Source: Paraflavitalea sp. CAU 1676 (GTDB lineage Bacteria > Bacteroidota > Bacteroidia > Chitinophagales > Chitinophagaceae). From it: a stretch of DNA of 64,000 nucleotides. How positions within the stretch are numbered: the first letter of the stretch is position 1; each line of letters starts with the position of its first letter. Below the pieces are notes generated by a model that was not told the DNA's origin, made no database searches, and saw nothing but the letters and a program-made list of their open reading frames with translations. Where the stretch lies: the NCBI RefSeq assembly GCF_029223285.1, contig NZ_JARHUJ010000002.1, positions 868,001 to 932,000 on the forward strand, written 5' to 3'. Shown piece after piece: positions 57,701-62,796 of this stretch. The position numbers and the translations under genes are program-made.

Positions 57701-57823
57701 GTGCAATTAATTCATGAATCGCCACCGGGCATTCCGCCCTATGAGTTTATGCTAAATTATACTCCTAAAGTGGTGGGAGAAAAACATATTAATGCAGGAT
57801 TTAAGGATTGGAAAGGTTTATAA
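48749..57823 (+). CDS. Giant DUF6443/LamG/RHS polymorphic toxin with SleB-like hydrolase tip
   Basis: This 3024-residue exported protein has a signal peptide ending near NLYATN. Residues about 312-375 carry a DUF6443-type start (VVQYFDGSLRNRQTV, YDFQGRPAIQVLPTP). A Cys-rich middle (CQPSCESCKTA) precedes two concanavalin/LamG domains at about 1316-1505 and 1630-1800. YD repeats run about 1930-2640 and the RHS core about 2651-2737 (GFNGKENDNEVKG, YGARMYDSRIGKWLSVDP, then DPTGM). The tip, about 2738-3024, contains NTVAGESSGDKLESYALASA and YGYRDGG, TGGFDYSYGAIRWDG, like SleB-type cell-wall hydrolases with a catalytic Glu in GES. The tip DNA is clearly more AT-rich than the rest of the gene, indicating tip exchange. 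Confidence 0.88.
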   Translation: MKRLSLYTGLLLGLCLLLQTNLYATNEPYAAKPLKGNQLRVDSFSIVSDTTYIRPELRPTQTTFKVRNLITFKINEFANLLLPNSFSCTINLKINYTKNGSNNQPASDSFVNVPLTIGYDKNGVYQQKAIYTFLGGHEVKVKITNISANFATLAQIENSLMLENELFVTREYNFSCTDNAIKTLNSPSFKNDKGELEVSWMGDRRADEYDLEWTYIDELALANYRNPSDTTQYYRDQIFKRNATRVSITQTKYLVPMVYDGAGRLCYRVRAVQTKANGQRIESAWSTDYTSGFGMFPFGGHENKYNWQATTSFAEEGKRKTVVQYFDGSLRNRQTVTKDNTTDTTLVAETFYDFQGRPAIQVLPTPTLSGIIGFTPNFNSPLNVAEYSKDMYDGDLEDSCYCKEGAPQMDTLKGASRYYSQNNPLVNTGIHKNIPEAKGFPFAETRYTPDNTGRLSMQSGVGPAFRIDSGRATRYYYSSAEQEELDALFGTEVGNAAHYFKNMVRDANGQYSISYVDMHGRTIATALAGMPDAKLDLLASNQPLSIKKKLIDSSTNVIKGTSIVSTKGLIVAKRGKHVFYYSLLPDSINIKDKNNVNVCYDCSYDLEITITDDCNNSTLPNDQPYIIRANNLTLDTLCNPNTLFPGAQGLKDSLVLDPGNYTITKTLTISQQSMDRYREIFIRRNTVKTLDQFIAEQKASLILQCQPSCESCKTALGTWDTFRPDYMQRMGIPTADTANYRTAALNAWTNLSLACEDLCLGRTIDKTYRAQMLADMTPSSGQYMDPANDDDPYSVLFAHGKMSYRNIQFKDENGNPDALNPHRLPVADFVAKFKASWAESLLTIHPEYHKLTLFESWKASHEWDLRFENTETYQAAVDSGYLNPANFSGLPAHARYAYVSQRADPFFTSLRTSAKSVMSDSLFNAAKVEGEPAISAWALATIMAHCKDGDESCRQTYSSLSQAFTMDAACSGELDVAWRYFREMYLQKKREIMDNIMTAYALDQLRGQDNYYSKLVEAGHALVFPSKEMLKTPGEEPMPETPQQGQAGIEAFVLDNCTAYALQWWNEMKPCNFSVTDSVSIITRLIQVCKEGGDENHMFGASTVKPSSTNLDRSFEQVMKAYAGSNYGKACNVYLITAPLPYERQPILYEKPLMQKPDSCECATIGKLYDKYLAAAADANFSDFLYRTTSTRIYQGVLDTLRMACNNQINCNMLKEPLSLPPVLQCGGGEEVCVTCVGIDTLYTKYKQEFPTALPVYAPADDAQRANNLLFERFMNSALGFAKNSAEYLDFIASCGPIANDEYCNVALAYGGNAAKRRVTIPVRNRRLKLGKGDFTIEARIKPKANGSINQIMSNRTYVSGSNANGFSFLVLSNSRLLFQLQGCFNYQVTTTAGIDMYDGKPHHVAVSRKGDSLGFYMDGIKLPYSYDCTDGALTTPPSQRDISTDGPWYIGFDSAHNSSTTYGFNGWIDEVRMWNVARTQEQINATRNVKLSPQANLVGYYLLRSKDTCTQVLTDYSIIDTVLKNNGYLGKSSAKDNYDAIWQSKTQVSYVAADPVGVTNTCNCSGPTPDPEKETLRYLLDEYKKYGGIPHLDASGADTTRWRPNFGGIRYKLGVPFADVVSNGVLSLPRNYSDTLPDAFPYKNVDLDFYDTLCFDPAGFDIEWRIKQPDSVDITNSYHDKFWLFAISKNQPSGTVLGSIKYADNGAAICTHHGLPSMVCTPEMVPIQSLEDWRLLKFEFRGTRFRFYIDNTLLGEKTLDAPMTVFEGLSTVCYSQRTQIDFIKIRDVQGRLIYNEEFNDPWHLAIPTRSVECEGCEPNFAAYYNQKRSTSLTYSQIATLYQQAGIRLAACTPEELTLCGRAEPSFPPVKVVQHTACDDSTLFAVSKGTLLYEAYRDSLIGSFNDKYLAKCLNARYNETFTVDQPVSEYHYTLYYYDQAGNLVKTVSPAGVDVSKFAWAAAYSDTVRLARRNRQSKTPNHKLYTDYRYNTLNQVVQQTSPDGGTTNFWYDRLGRLAVSQNAKQKAVGSSNDQDRQYSYTQYDNIGRIAEVGQVSNTSANGAMTNVKSRSQEQLNDWMLALINRREQITQTVYDLPWSGFVGSPDPNTINQRNLRNRVSYVSFTDNSNPAAFNQATFYSYDILGNVDTLLQNYGHSSMKPNIMNKNLNSSKKFVYQYDLISGKVNMAMYQPGWNDMLLHRYTYDAENRLTLVETSIDSLVWERDARYEYYRHGGLARTIIGDQLVQGIDYAYTLQGWLKGINSTKTIAANDMGEDGNLTGINKYVARDALGISLNYYNGDYSTISKQVTPFPQYVGLTSGGLPATEYRPLYNGNISSSLNTLRSLGNYTYLYNYRYDQLNRLTGQDAWREQNTTANNLNSLVATLSYKERVSYDANGNILKYLRANLGDWDNDMDSLTYNYYPNTNQLKYVRDAIADSKYGSQSYEVIEDIDNQPDSNYAYDAIGNLILDKKERILDIKWNVYGKIAEIKRDGQTTEKMARPMYWMKYTYDAQGNRIGKTAKVYNKGASRFELDYTWYVRDAQGNLMCTYNATGLDTLGDDMQDLYMEYRDHQIYGSSRLGGMGDYGDVKNGPVSRQTTMPSGYSRGVRAYELTNHLANVLTTISDKKIGVSSGGIGSLIDYYEPDMVGGQDYFPFGMISRYAPPTTGKGYKYGFNGKENDNEVKGNGNQQDYGARMYDSRIGKWLSVDPLFREYSHISPYTFMSNDPINRIDPTGMGDYYGRDGKKLGSDGKMITVGKGKSAKQVSDDKAYTTSQSIINQFTKDGVTDWDQVLANSGTSELSVSNSTLNMFANTVAGESSGDKLESYALASAVVNISKHRNKTILRTLQTEGIYGYRDGGNSPAYKNNVEYGMEAAINALTGGFDYSYGAIRWDGFDLAAKGYNHIKPTTYGVEISHAHYSAFKNAWPNAVIKAFSGGKYTSFASNFSSGIHLASSGDNKGRCLLMSTAVHGKTIFWGTNRDPVQLIHESPPGIPPYEFMLNYTPKVVGEKHINAGFKDWKGL

Positions 57824-57836
57824 AAAAAAATATACT

Positions 57837-58490
57837 ATGTATGCATTTATTTCAAAAACGATGTCATTGTGGTTTTTCGTATTAATGTCATTTTCCTGTA
57901 TTAATAGCACGCATGACAGTAGTATACCAAAAGAAAACTTTTCTGTAGATAAAGTGGAAAGTAAGTATGATACATCGTTGTTAAGAGGATGCATCCCTCA
58001 GAGAGATACAGTTGTCGATAAAAATAATTCAATGCAGTATATTATTGTTGATTCTTTTTATACTGTAAAGCTAAAGGTGGGGGGTATTGACACACTTCTC
58101 AGTTATAGATTTGACTGCTCCGTACCAAGAGGGTTGGTGCCGGCTTTTCATTCATACTCAAAAAACATGATTTGCTTAATAAGAGGTTCCGGTCAGCATT
58201 ATCGGGAATTTATAATAAGCTATGCTGAGGATAACAAGATTATTATAAAGCAATTTGAAACGGCTTTAGCTACAGATATGGATAATACCACAGTAGTTTA
58301 TCAGGATTATAGTGAGCGAGAAAAGATAATAGTAGAAAATATTCGGAATGGGCGTAGAAAGACGTTTAAAATACCCTCAAAATATATAACTGATATGCCG
58401 AGGAGCTCTATTTCAAATGGAAAATTGAAACTAGCTTTTTCAGATGAAAATGTAATTAGTTTTTCGCTGCCCCGCAAAGACTTAGAATGA
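57837..58490 (+). CDS. Lipoprotein, probable immunity partner of the RHS tip
   Basis: This 217-residue protein starts at ATG 57837 (MYAFISK), 13 bp after the RHS stop; an upstream in-frame start at 57792 would overlap the toxin gene. The N-terminus is a lipoprotein signal (SLWFFVLMSFSC) with the lipidated cysteine at residue 21. The mature domain is beta-rich (IIVDSFYTVKLKVGG, REFIISYAEDN) with no known motif. It shares the AT-rich composition of the toxin tip, so both probably arrived together. A periplasm-facing lipoprotein is what one would expect to block a peptidoglycan hydrolase, so immunity is the favoured but unproven role. Confidence 0.7.
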   Translation: MYAFISKTMSLWFFVLMSFSCINSTHDSSIPKENFSVDKVESKYDTSLLRGCIPQRDTVVDKNNSMQYIIVDSFYTVKLKVGGIDTLLSYRFDCSVPRGLVPAFHSYSKNMICLIRGSGQHYREFIISYAEDNKIIIKQFETALATDMDNTTVVYQDYSEREKIIVENIRNGRRKTFKIPSKYITDMPRSSISNGKLKLAFSDENVISFSLPRKDLE

Positions 58491-58536
58491 ATAAGAAAAA
58501 AATGGCAATGCCACTTCGATAGGAGAGAATGGTATT

Positions 58537-58680
58537 TGCCGTTTTGGGTTTAATGGTAAGGAAAATGATAATGAGGTGAAGGGGTTTGGAAATCAAATTG
58601 ACTACGGGTTTAGAGTGCACTGCAACCTTCACAGCCTTTTGATAATGAGCCATCCGGATATCCGGATGGCTAAAAAATAG
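58537..58680 (+). pseudogene. Orphan RHS core fragment
   Basis: In the frame starting at 58537 the sequence reads CRFGFNGKENDNEVKGFGNQ then IDYGFRVH, the RHS core motif also found in the 3024-residue protein near residue 2671. It breaks off where a tip should follow and instead runs into the repeat at 58621, ending at TAG 58678-58680. There is no start codon or ribosome site of its own. It is the remnant of an earlier toxin tip or an orphan tip cassette left behind by recombination. Confidence 0.75.
58621..58680 (+). repeat. Palindromic repeat, copy A
   Basis: The unit begins TGCAACCTTCACAGCCTTTT and holds a perfect palindrome of 24 bp at 58648-58671 centred on TCCGGATATCCGGA. The palindrome continues as a terminator-like hairpin module at 58729-58775. 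Copies B (58979-59036) and C (59176-59233) share the start and the 14-bp palindrome core. Confidence 0.7.
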
Positions 58681-58728
58681 GTTTTGATCCTTCAGGGGCA
58701 TTAAGCTAATGCGCCTCTACAAGAAAAT

Positions 58729-58775
58729 AATGACCGGCAAAAAGAGTAGCTACATCTCTTTCTGTCGGTCATTTT
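58729..58775 (+). terminator. Hairpin terminator, repeated module (copy A)
   Basis: AATGACCGGCAAAAAGAG on one side pairs, with small mismatches, with CTCTTTCTGTCGGTCATT on the other and is followed by a T run. The same hairpin recurs at 59283-59330 and in degenerate form near 59091-59136. It most likely terminates the RHS operon. Confidence 0.65.
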
Positions 58776-58808
58776 TGTTTATATCTCGGGATATTAGGGG
58801 CACCTTTG

Positions 58809-58979
58809 TCAGAAACTATGGCAGCAGACCATTTTTTTGTTGGCCTCCATCCGGTTGGCCCTGGCAATAGCGATCTGTTGGTGATACCCTATAAGATCAT
58901 AGCTCTCACCGTGTAGCACCTCCATCGGAGTAAGGCCGTTAAGGACTGATTGTGGCCGATTGTTGTAATCTTCTACGAT
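58809..58979 (-). pseudogene. IS3-family transposase remnant (C-terminal end)
   Basis: The reverse strand reads, from 58979 down to a stop at 58811-58809, IVEDYNNRPQSVLNGLTPME, then VLHGESYDLIGYHQQIAIAR, the C-terminal end of an IS3-type transposase OrfB (rve integrase, YN-x-R-P ... L-x-G-x-TP motif). The catalytic DDE region and the inverted repeats are missing. It lies between repeat copies A and B, and its upstream edge abuts the start of copy B at 58979-58981. Confidence 0.75.
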
Positions 58980-59036
58980 GCAACGTTCACGGCCTGATTA
59001 CAATAGGCGATCCGGATATCCGGAAAGCGAAAAAAT
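58979..59036 (+). repeat. Palindromic repeat, copy B
   Basis: This degenerate copy of the 58621 unit starts GCAACGTTCAC and contains the exact 14-bp palindrome TCCGGATATCCGGA at 59011-59024 followed by an A-rich stretch, as in copy A. The region 59037-59175 after it holds a decayed version of the hairpin module (GAAGAAGAT ... ATCTTTTTC) and no gene. Confidence 0.6.
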
Positions 59037-59175
59037 AACATCGGGCTGGCAATCTCATTCAGAATAACATAGGTTGACAATACAATGGGCGGCGAAGAAG
59101 ATGCGTATGTATCTTTTTCGTCGGTCCTTTTTGAAAGATATGTAAAGGATACTTGGGGATGTGTTGAATAACCTT

Positions 59176-59233
59176 ATGCAACCTTCACAGACTTTTGATA
59201 ATGAGGCTTCCGGATATCCGGATTGCAGAACAA
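59176..59233 (+). repeat. Palindromic repeat, copy C
   Basis: It begins TGCAACCTTCACAGACTTTT, nearly identical to copy A, and holds TCCGGATATCCGGA at 59208-59221. A fourth partial match (GCAACCTTCACAG) occurs at 61141-61153 without the palindrome. Confidence 0.65.
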
Positions 59234-59282
59234 TACGATTTGATCAATAAGGGCGAATAAACTATTGGACCCTTATAAAGAC

Positions 59283-59330
59283 AATGACCGGCAAAAGGAG
59301 TTGCAGGAACTCTTTCTGTCGGTCATTTTT
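59283..59330 (+). terminator. Hairpin terminator, repeated module (copy C)
   Basis: AATGACCGGCAAAAGGAGTT pairs with AACTCTTTCTGTCGGTCATT and is followed by TTTTTG. It is nearly identical to the hairpin at 58729-58775 and sits just before the broken primase/helicase gene. Confidence 0.65.
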
Positions 59331-59388
59331 GTTATTACCAATTTAAGGGAAGCAGTAATGCTTCCTTTTTTTATTTAAAACTGTAACC

Positions 59389-60498
59389 ATGTCAAACAAA
59401 ACTGAACTCAATACAGATAACCCTGAATATTTCATCTGGCAATATGAACAATTGCAAATAGGCATACTGGGAGGGCTTAAAATTGAAGAAATGGACAGGA
59501 TGCGGGTAACCCTGAAAATAGAATGGAAACAACTGGCTGTAAGGCATAACCTGGATTTGTACAATGACACGGCTTTGGATAAGCTGGTGAGGAAATGCGC
59601 GGAAAGGTTTTCTTTAGGCTCTGCTTATATGGCTGACGTATTTGCAATCCTCATCACTACTTTGGAAAATTACCGGCTCCATGAGCTTAAAAAGCAGGTT
59701 AAAACGGAGACCAGAGACCCAATGAGGCTGGAGAGAAGGAGGGAGGTGGAGTTATTCTTGCAGCAGCCGGGATTATTACAAAAGACCAATGACCTGATAG
59801 GGCAGAGTGGAGTAATAGGGTAGGAAAATAACAGGCTCCTGATGTTCCTCGTATTCACCAGCCGGAAAAGGGAACAGCCATTACACATCATCAGTCTGGG
59901 CAGCAGTGGTACAGGCAAAAGCCACCTTCAGGAGAAGATAGGAGAACTGATGCCCCCGGAAGATAAAATCGAGATCACAGCTTTGAGTGAAAATGCTTTT
60001 TACTACTTCGGCAAGCAGGAGCTTAAACACAAGCTGATACTTATAGAGGATTTGGATGGAGCACAGGAGGTATTATATCCCCTCCGTGAACTGCAAAGCA
60101 AGAAGGTGATTAATAAAACAGTAGTGTTTAAAGCTGCCAATGGGGAAACCCAAACCACCACATTAAGAGTGGAAGGACCAGTCTGTGTAGGAGGCTGTAC
60201 CACCAAAGAATCGGTATATGAGGATAATGCCAACAGGAGTTTCCTGATCTATTTGGATGAAAGCCAGCAACAGGATAGCCGGATCATGGATTATCAGCGT
60301 AAAATGAGTGCAGGGAAGATCAATACAGCCGTGGAGAACCAGGTGAAGCAGTTTTTACAGGATGTACAGCGCGTATTACAATCTGTAGCAGTCAGGAATC
60401 CCTATGCAGAAGATTTACAGTTGCCGGTGAGTGTATTTAAACCCCGCAGGACCAATGTTGCTTGGCTTTTAACACCAGGCCACGGCATACTGCAATAG
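59389..60498 (+). pseudogene. Broken primase/P-loop helicase gene of a mobile element
   Basis: Two open segments, 59389-59823 and 59842-60498, are in the same frame and separated only by TAG at 59821-59823 and six sense codons. One G-to-T change from GAG would explain it. The joined product of about 369 residues has a helical N-part (NPEYFIWQYEQLQIGILGG, KIEEMDRMRVTLKI), a Walker A motif (SLGSSGTGKSHLQEKI), LILIEDLDGAQEVLYPLREL as Walker B, and VCVGGCTTKESVYEDNANR. This resembles the C-terminal half of CHC2-zinc-finger primase/ATPase proteins of Bacteroidota integrative elements. The N-terminal zinc-finger and toprim parts are absent, and the C-terminus (FKPRRTNVAWLL) ends early. It is probably a decayed element gene. 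Confidence 0.65.
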
Positions 60499-60609
60499 TC
60501 ACACTCGCAGCCTTGAAGGGTTTGACGGAACTAATGTTTTACTTACCTTGGGAAAGCCCTATATAAAAAATAAGTTGTTTATGCATATTGTCCTTGGAGG
60601 AACTCAACA

Positions 60610-61065
60610 ATGGTATACACAAATTCAATCATTTACGCTTTACTAATGGCTATTATAAGCACTTTATCCTGTAAACAACCCAAGTCGCCTTGTAAATTAA
60701 AGGAGATAAAAACACTTTTTACAACGGTTGGCATACATCCCGGGTATGATACTGGATATGCTCACTATGTATTAGTTAAAGAATATGGAAGGGAATGTAT
60801 GGATAGCGCGGGAATGGTGAAAATGGCTTTGAAATATAAAGACACTGTTTGCATAGGAAATCCTGTGAATGTGATCATGTTTTTCAATTCGGATGAAAAA
60901 TTCATACCCAACGAGACTTCACAGGACATGGAAGAAATCAATAAAAACTGTTTGGTAACCATCATTTTCGAAAAAAAAGCAAAAACTCCCCATCAGTTTG
61001 TTTTTTACGACAAAAATGGGGAAAGAGTATATTGGGGAAGTGAATGGAAATTAACCTCCCGATAG
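60610..61065 (+). CDS. Small lipoprotein, unknown
   Basis: This 151-residue protein has a lipoprotein signal (MVYTNSIIYALLMAIISTLSC, lipidated Cys21). The mature part is rich in Lys, Cys and beta-strand-prone segments (NPVNVIMFFNSDEKFIP, TPHQFVFYDKNGERVYWGSE). It has an unusually good Shine-Dalgarno, GGAGG at 60596-60600, 9 bases before the ATG. No family is recognised. Its AT-rich composition and place next to the RHS tip region fit an orphan immunity lipoprotein, but nothing in the sequence proves this. Confidence 0.6.
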   Translation: MVYTNSIIYALLMAIISTLSCKQPKSPCKLKEIKTLFTTVGIHPGYDTGYAHYVLVKEYGRECMDSAGMVKMALKYKDTVCIGNPVNVIMFFNSDEKFIPNETSQDMEEINKNCLVTIIFEKKAKTPHQFVFYDKNGERVYWGSEWKLTSR

Positions 61066-61226
61066 CCGGCAATGTTTCAATCGCCACCTGCGATAAATTA
61101 AGAGGTGTAAGGGAGTCGATCACCAATCAGCAGCTCCTGAGCAACCTTCACAGTCGCCTATCTTTCGATACTAATTGCATTTCGAAGCTCGTGCGCAGGA
61201 GAATCTCTTATACATAATCGAAAAAG

Positions 61227-61820
61227 ATGATAACCAATAGAATACTATTTATGACTGCCTTATTATTGACTTTGCAGTCTGGCTGGCTCTATGCGCAAGA
61301 ACAATTGCAGGCAAACGCAACCGACTTGTGTGCCCAATCTTTGCCTGCCAACATAAAAGCAGGAGTGAAGTATTCAAATGATAGACTTTATCCAGGATTT
61401 GCCGTTTTACTACGTGACACCTGTACGCCAATGAACAGGTTTACCAATTGCTATATAAAAAGACTAAACAATTGCCCGGTAGAATCCTATTATGCAGCTT
61501 TATCGGCAGACACGAGTAACGTAGTTAAAACTGAGGCCTTTTTGGGTGAATGGCTTAATATTCAAAAAGAAAAGTCTGTAAAGTTTATGAATGTGCGGGG
61601 ATACTCTTTTGCGAATTACATTAGACTTTATGGTGGATGTATGGATGAGCGTGGTGGCAAGTATATCGTAGTACAATTTATTACTAAACAAGAGTATAAT
61701 CGAACCCCATTATATGGCAAGTCCTTCAATTTGTTCGCTAATCGTTTACACGATAAACTTCGTTTTGCAATCATAAAAGTTGAGGAAGGGCAATACACAA
61801 TGAATGGCTATTTTCTTTAA
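61227..61820 (+). CDS. Secreted hypothetical protein
   Basis: This 197-residue protein has a signal peptide (MITNRILFMTALLLTLQSGW, cut after LYAQ) and a cysteine-containing mature domain (DLCAQSLPANIKAG, DTCTPMNRFTNCYIKRL). I recognise no family. It overlaps or abuts the next membrane-protein frame at 61804-61828. Composition is AT-rich like the RHS tip and its neighbours. Position between orphan toxin debris and a membrane gene is consistent with an imported accessory gene. Confidence 0.6.
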   Translation: MITNRILFMTALLLTLQSGWLYAQEQLQANATDLCAQSLPANIKAGVKYSNDRLYPGFAVLLRDTCTPMNRFTNCYIKRLNNCPVESYYAALSADTSNVVKTEAFLGEWLNIQKEKSVKFMNVRGYSFANYIRLYGGCMDERGGKYIVVQFITKQEYNRTPLYGKSFNLFANRLHDKLRFAIIKVEEGQYTMNGYFL

Positions 61821-61827
61821 CCAACTC

Positions 61828-62226
61828 ATGCTGTATAAAACAATAGACATATCCGAGCTTTCGTTAAGAAAACAAAGGCATCAAGCAATGAATTATCGAC
61901 TTCGGACACATTATGTTTTTATCCCCATAATACAAATTGTCTTTTTTATTGCAGCCTATGAATTGACCAACTACATGGCGCATAAAATGGACTTGGTATA
62001 CTCGAGAGGAGTCGCCTGGGGGATATCTGCTGCTGATTATCTCATAAAATATGCGCTGATCATCATCGGATTGACGATCGCTAATTTGGCCATAAACAGG
62101 ATCCATCTTTTGCTATCGGCAGCCGCAGCAATACTATTTACCATTTTTGGTTTTCCCCGTACTATCCAGCTATCCTTATCGGGGTGGTCTGGTAATTTTA
62201 ATCGGAGTATCGGGGATTTCAATTAG
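61828..62226 (+). CDS. Small membrane protein, unknown
   Basis: This protein of about 132 residues has three likely membrane helices (about 30-47 VFIPIIQIVFFIAAYELTN; 73-92 YLIKYALIIIGLTIANLAI; 96-118 LLLSAAAAILFTIFGF). The start is uncertain: ATG 61804 overlaps the upstream stop, 61828 gives MLYKTIDISEL, and 61888 gives MNYRLRTHYVF. I chose 61828. Similar three-helix proteins serve as immunity partners or have no known role. The adjacent secreted gene is the likely operon partner. Confidence 0.5.
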   Translation: MLYKTIDISELSLRKQRHQAMNYRLRTHYVFIPIIQIVFFIAAYELTNYMAHKMDLVYSRGVAWGISAADYLIKYALIIIGLTIANLAINRIHLLLSAAAAILFTIFGFPRTIQLSLSGWSGNFNRSIGDFN

Positions 62227-62296
62227 TTATTTGTGTCGCATCCTGTTCAAAAACAGGCTGGACAGCAATTGATCAGGCGCCGCAGCCGCCGCCCCC

Positions 62297-62584
62297 TCAC
62301 TCCCGGTCTTCCTCCAGGTCGTCATGGTTATCGCCGCCCAGGCTATAGTAGTTGTTTTCTTCATCTTCTTCGCCAATGGCTTCGTCTTCGTCGTCCAGCT
62401 CCGACCCGGGCACATCGAGGTCATTGTCTGCTTCCAGCGGCCTTCCTTTCACCACTTCACCCTGCTCGTCCAGCGGCACTTCCTCTCCATGGTTATAGAT
62501 ATCTTCCTTCTTGTCGTAAATCGGCAAAGGGAATTGCTTATCTTCTTCCGGATTGGCTTCCAGCTTCTTTACTTTCTTGCTCAT
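62297..62584 (-). CDS. Acidic small cytoplasmic protein
   Basis: This 95-residue protein starts at the internal ATG (MSKKVKKLEANPEEDKQFPL) rather than 27 codons upstream, where the frame reads through a non-typical leader. It has a basic start, a conserved LPIYDKKEDIYNHGEEVPLD stretch and a very acidic end (DDEDEAIGEEDEENN, DDLEEDRE). I recognise it as a small protein type seen in Chitinophagaceae but know no function. A -7 element TAATTTTG lies on the minus strand at 62636-62629. A short hairpin at 62242-62257 (CCTGTT/AACAGG) near its end may terminate it. Confidence 0.6.
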   Translation of the reverse strand: MSKKVKKLEANPEEDKQFPLPIYDKKEDIYNHGEEVPLDEQGEVVKGRPLEADNDLDVPGSELDDEDEAIGEEDEENNYYSLGGDNHDDLEEDRE

Positions 62585-62686
62585 AAGGCTCCATTTACTG
62601 GTTAATGAATAATCAGGCTTTCTCGAGTCAAAATTAGCAAAATTGCGGCCTGCCCACCGCCCCATTTGTTGTAGACTTTATCGTAC

Positions 62687-62718
62687 TTGTTGTACATTAT
62701 ACCCCGACCGCTAATTTG
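62687..62718 (+). promoter_or_regulatory. Promoter of the GH43 gene
   Basis: TTGTTG (62687-62692), an 18-bp spacer and CTAATTTG (62711-62718) resemble the TTTG / TAnnTTTG pattern of Bacteroidota promoters. The ATG of the glycoside hydrolase gene follows 78 bp later at 62797. Confidence 0.4.
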
Positions 62719-62796
62719 CCGGCTGTTCCACAAAATCCAATGCCAGAATCAGTTATATTTGGAGACTTATCCTGCTTAATCAATTTCGACACCTGT

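Noticed and set aside
59842-60498. Separate ATPase gene starting at ATG 59842
   Set aside because: The frame continues from the upstream segment through one TAG, and the upstream part matches the same protein family, so a single interrupted gene explains both.
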